Of a stretch of DNA of 36,180 nucleotides, positions 33,969-36,180 are shown in pieces (the stretch's first letter is position 1; each line of letters opens with the position of its first letter). The position numbers were made by a program, and so were the translations under genes. Below the pieces are notes generated by a model, which worked only from the letters and a program-made list of their open reading frames with translations, ran no database searches and had not been told where the DNA came from. Origin of the DNA: Planctomycetia bacterium (lineage in GTDB: Bacteria > Planctomycetota > Planctomycetia > Pirellulales > Thermoguttaceae); NCBI GenBank assembly GCA_030535245.1, contig JAUNBJ010000026.1, forward strand, positions 1 to 36,180, written 5' to 3'.

Positions 33969-35789
33969 ATGAACGTTGCTTTATTCCTTCTGTTTTCGCT
34001 GACGACGCAAGGGGCCTGGCTGGGGCCGGTTGATATGGTACTTTCCCCGGACGGCAGCCGTGCATACGTCGCTCTTTTCGACGCTTCGGAAATCCGCGTG
34101 CTGGAAACGGAGCAGGATTCCACGTTGGCCACGATTCCCCTGCCGGCTGGCCCTACGGGAATGGCGCTCTCCCCGGACGGCAAAACGCTTTACGTCACGT
34201 GCGACCCGGCGGAGGCGTCCCTTTTGAAAACGCGGCCCGCTCCGACGGTGAAAAATCCCGTGCTGGCGATGGTGGAGACGACCACCGGGAGCGTTCGGGA
34301 AACGGTGGAAATCGGTGAGGGGGCCCGGTCGCCGGTCGGTTCGCCGGATGGGAAATATCTATATTGGTGTGCCCGGTTCGACACCTGCCTGGAGGTCTTT
34401 TCGATCTCGGAAAAGCGGGTGACGCGGCGGATTCCCATGGTGCGGGAACCGTTTGCGGCGGCGGTTTCTCTGGACGGGAAAACGGTGGTGGTTTCCAACC
34501 TGCTGCCGTTGGAGCGTACCGACGAGCAGTATCTGGTGATGGCACGCGTCGCATTGGTGGACACGACGACGTGGGAAACGGTCTGGGTGCCGCTTCCCAA
34601 CGGGGGGATCAACGTTCGTGGCGTCTGCGTTTCTCCGGATGGGGAATATGCGTACGTCGTCCACGGCATGGCCAGCTACATGCTCACGACCGGGCAGGTC
34701 AAAGGGGGCTGGATGAACATGAACTCCATCAGCTTCATCGACTTGCGGACGAAAAAAATCCGTGGGACGCTTTCGCTCGACCATTACGGTTTCGCGGCGG
34801 CCAATCCGTGGGGGGTGGCGGTCAGCGACGATGGAAAGATGCTGGTCGTGACCCATTCGGGAACGGCGGACATCAGCGTGATCGACCGCCTGGCGATGCA
34901 CCGGAATTTTGAAACCGGACTGTTCCCGTACCCTGCCGTGGGGCCGACGCCGGACCATGCCGAGGAAATCGTGCCGGCCCAGATTCGCGTTCCGCTTTCC
35001 GGTGAGGGGCCGCGGGCCGTTGTGATTCGTGGCGACACGGCGTTTGTGGTGAATTATTTCTCCGACACCATCGACCGAATCCATCTGGATGAAAATTCTT
35101 TCAATTCCATGCGGAGTATGGCGTTGGGCGAGAGGCCGATTCCGACGTTTGCGCGGCTTGGCGAGCAATATTTTCACGATGGGCGTCTTTGCTACGAACA
35201 GTGGCAGAGCTGTGCGTCGTGTCACCTGGACGCGCGGGTGGATGGGTTGAACTGGGATTTACTCAACGATGGGGTGGGGAATCCGAAAAACACGAAAAGC
35301 ATGGTTCTGGCACATCGAACTCCACCGTCGATGGCGACCGGGGTTCGTGCCGACGCGGAAACGGCGGTACGGAAAGGGATTCAGATGATTTTACAGACCG
35401 AGCCGGTGGAGTCGCAGGCGGCGGCGATGGACGCGTATCTGAAGTCGCTGGAACCACGTCGGGCGCCGATTTTGCGGGACGAACGGCAACGGGAATCGCG
35501 GGTTCGGGGGCGGCATTTGTTCTACCGTCCCGATTTGGCGTGCGATACGTGCCATTCGGGGGAAAATTATACCGACGAAAATCTGCATGACGTCGGGACG
35601 GAAACGTCGCTGGAGTGGCGGAAATTCGATACGCCGACGCTCCGGGAGTGCTGGCGGACGGCTCCGTACCTGCACGATGGCCGTTACACGACGCTTTTCG
35701 AGCTGTTTCGCGTTGGGAAACATGGCGGAACGGAAAAGCTGAGCGATTCGGAAATCCGGGATTTGGAAGCGTTTCTCCGTTCGCTGTAA
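33969..35789 (+). CDS. YVTN beta-propeller fused to dihaem cytochrome c
   Basis: 606 residues. A short signal peptide (about 1-18) is followed by a seven-bladed-type YVTN/Lactonase beta-propeller (about 20-380) with repeated LSPDGSRAYVA, LSPDGKTLYVT, VSPDGEYAYVV, VSDDGKMLVVTHSG. The C-terminal 220 residues are cytochrome-c-like with two haem-binding motifs: CASCH (C415, C418, H419) and CDTCH (C525, C528, H529). The second half resembles the dihaem cytochrome c peroxidase (CCP/MauG) family, with TPTLRECWRTAPYLHDGRYTTLFELF near the end. A periplasmic redox role is likely, such as peroxide reduction or cofactor/protein oxidation; the substrate is unknown. The gene stands alone. Its promoter suggests a leaderless message; GGGAG abuts the ATG. 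Confidence 0.85.
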   Translation: MNVALFLLFSLTTQGAWLGPVDMVLSPDGSRAYVALFDASEIRVLETEQDSTLATIPLPAGPTGMALSPDGKTLYVTCDPAEASLLKTRPAPTVKNPVLAMVETTTGSVRETVEIGEGARSPVGSPDGKYLYWCARFDTCLEVFSISEKRVTRRIPMVREPFAAAVSLDGKTVVVSNLLPLERTDEQYLVMARVALVDTTTWETVWVPLPNGGINVRGVCVSPDGEYAYVVHGMASYMLTTGQVKGGWMNMNSISFIDLRTKKIRGTLSLDHYGFAAANPWGVAVSDDGKMLVVTHSGTADISVIDRLAMHRNFETGLFPYPAVGPTPDHAEEIVPAQIRVPLSGEGPRAVVIRGDTAFVVNYFSDTIDRIHLDENSFNSMRSMALGERPIPTFARLGEQYFHDGRLCYEQWQSCASCHLDARVDGLNWDLLNDGVGNPKNTKSMVLAHRTPPSMATGVRADAETAVRKGIQMILQTEPVESQAAAMDAYLKSLEPRRAPILRDERQRESRVRGRHLFYRPDLACDTCHSGENYTDENLHDVGTETSLEWRKFDTPTLRECWRTAPYLHDGRYTTLFELFRVGKHGGTEKLSDSEIRDLEAFLRSL

Positions 35790-36033
35790 TCGGCGGCGAT
35801 AAAGGGTGTTTCACTTACTTTTGGCCGCCCGGCGAGGTTGCAGCGGTCGCTAACGGCAGGCAATACCCATTACGGCGTATCGAAATTCTTGCAAAACACA
35901 ACGTTAGCTTTTCACGACCATGCGCCACGAGAATCGACACGAACGGCCTAAAGGCCGGCGCTAACGACCGTATCCACACCCAGAAACCGGGTGCGATCAA
36001 ATTTCCTTGCGAATTTGGGCAAGATGAGTAATT
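35790..36033. other. Gene-free tail with degenerate repeats
   Basis: No plausible gene. The stretch has scattered copies of GCTAACG or its complement CGTTAGC and a GGCC-TAAA-GGCC hairpin around 35947-35956, giving the impression of decayed intergenic repeat fragments. No terminator of the cytochrome gene is obvious. Confidence 0.4.
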
Positions 36034-36180
36034 CCCCTCTTTTCAGAGGGGTGGCAGCCGTAGGCTGACGGGGTGTTTGGGCACCTAGGAAAGCGTTCAC
36101 CACTTCGGAACTACCCCCCGCCCTAACGGGCGTACCCCTTCTTTGAAGCAGGGCCAGCGCATGAACAAATAGGCAAGCTG
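36034..36180. repeat. Cluster of small GC-rich hairpins at the window edge
   Basis: CCCCTCT (36034-36040) pairs with AGAGGGG (36045-36051); CAGCC (36055-36059) pairs with GGCTG (36063-36067); further on CGCCC-TAAC-GGGCG forms a third hairpin. The layout looks like an extragenic palindromic repeat; similar pyrimidine/purine hairpins followed by a GGCAGCCGTAGGCTG motif occur between genes in many bacteria. It continues to the window edge, so its full extent is unknown. Confidence 0.5.

Overview
The window looks like a piece of a planctomycete chromosome. The strongest marker is the gene at 30335-31672. It encodes a DUF1559 protein with a type IV-pilin-like [16 protein letters not shown] segment, a family expanded almost only in Planctomycetes and relatives. 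A large TolC-like lipoprotein, a rhomboid protease with a long charged tail, and a YVTN-propeller/dihaem protein fit that assignment. There are no rRNA, tRNA, CRISPR or complete insertion sequences. All assignments were made by reading the sequence; no database search was run.

Layout. (1) 1-4676 is a surface-glycan block. It holds the 3' end of an unidentified gene, a GT8 glycosyltransferase, a GT8 plus second GT-A fusion on the + strand, and a GT2 glycosyltransferase with a metallo-beta-lactamase-fold hydrolase on the - strand. The first part is visibly AT-richer than the rest. (2) 4794-7660 is a uvrB-tsaB operon. It is followed by an inverted-repeat MITE-like element. (3) 8010-15319 holds a TolC-like lipoprotein and the chaperone pair dnaK and clpB. 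Each of the first two genes is followed by a terminator-like hairpin. (4) 15385-18213 on the - strand carries rpmI, rplT, tyrS and a small membrane-anchored protein. infC is absent from its usual place. (5) 18363-21431 is an iron-uptake operon: a DtxR-type repressor ending in a FeoA domain overlaps feoB. (6) 21569-25818 on the - strand holds apbE (with an unusual membrane/Cys tail), a rhomboid protease and a family 5 solute-binding lipoprotein. (7) 25874-30147 holds a second copy of the MITE-like element, a SAM methyltransferase, a PAS-GAF-pseudoreceiver protein and a FadL-type outer-membrane protein. (8) 30174-36180 holds a heptamer repeat array, the DUF1559 gene with an abnormal leader, rlmKL, a dihaem cytochrome gene, and a gene-free tail rich in small hairpins.

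Most genes are ordinary housekeeping. The parts worth a second look are: the two-copy MITE-like family; the composite heptamer arrays; the DUF1559 gene whose long leader is built from a 101-bp direct repeat; the ApbE protein with an NqrM-like tail; the FeoB with a changed G4 motif; the pseudoreceiver; a promoter that predicts a leaderless cytochrome mRNA; and possible small regulatory elements ahead of dnaK and rplT. Several start codons were moved from the longest reading frame because promoter or Shine-Dalgarno positions rule out the longer start.
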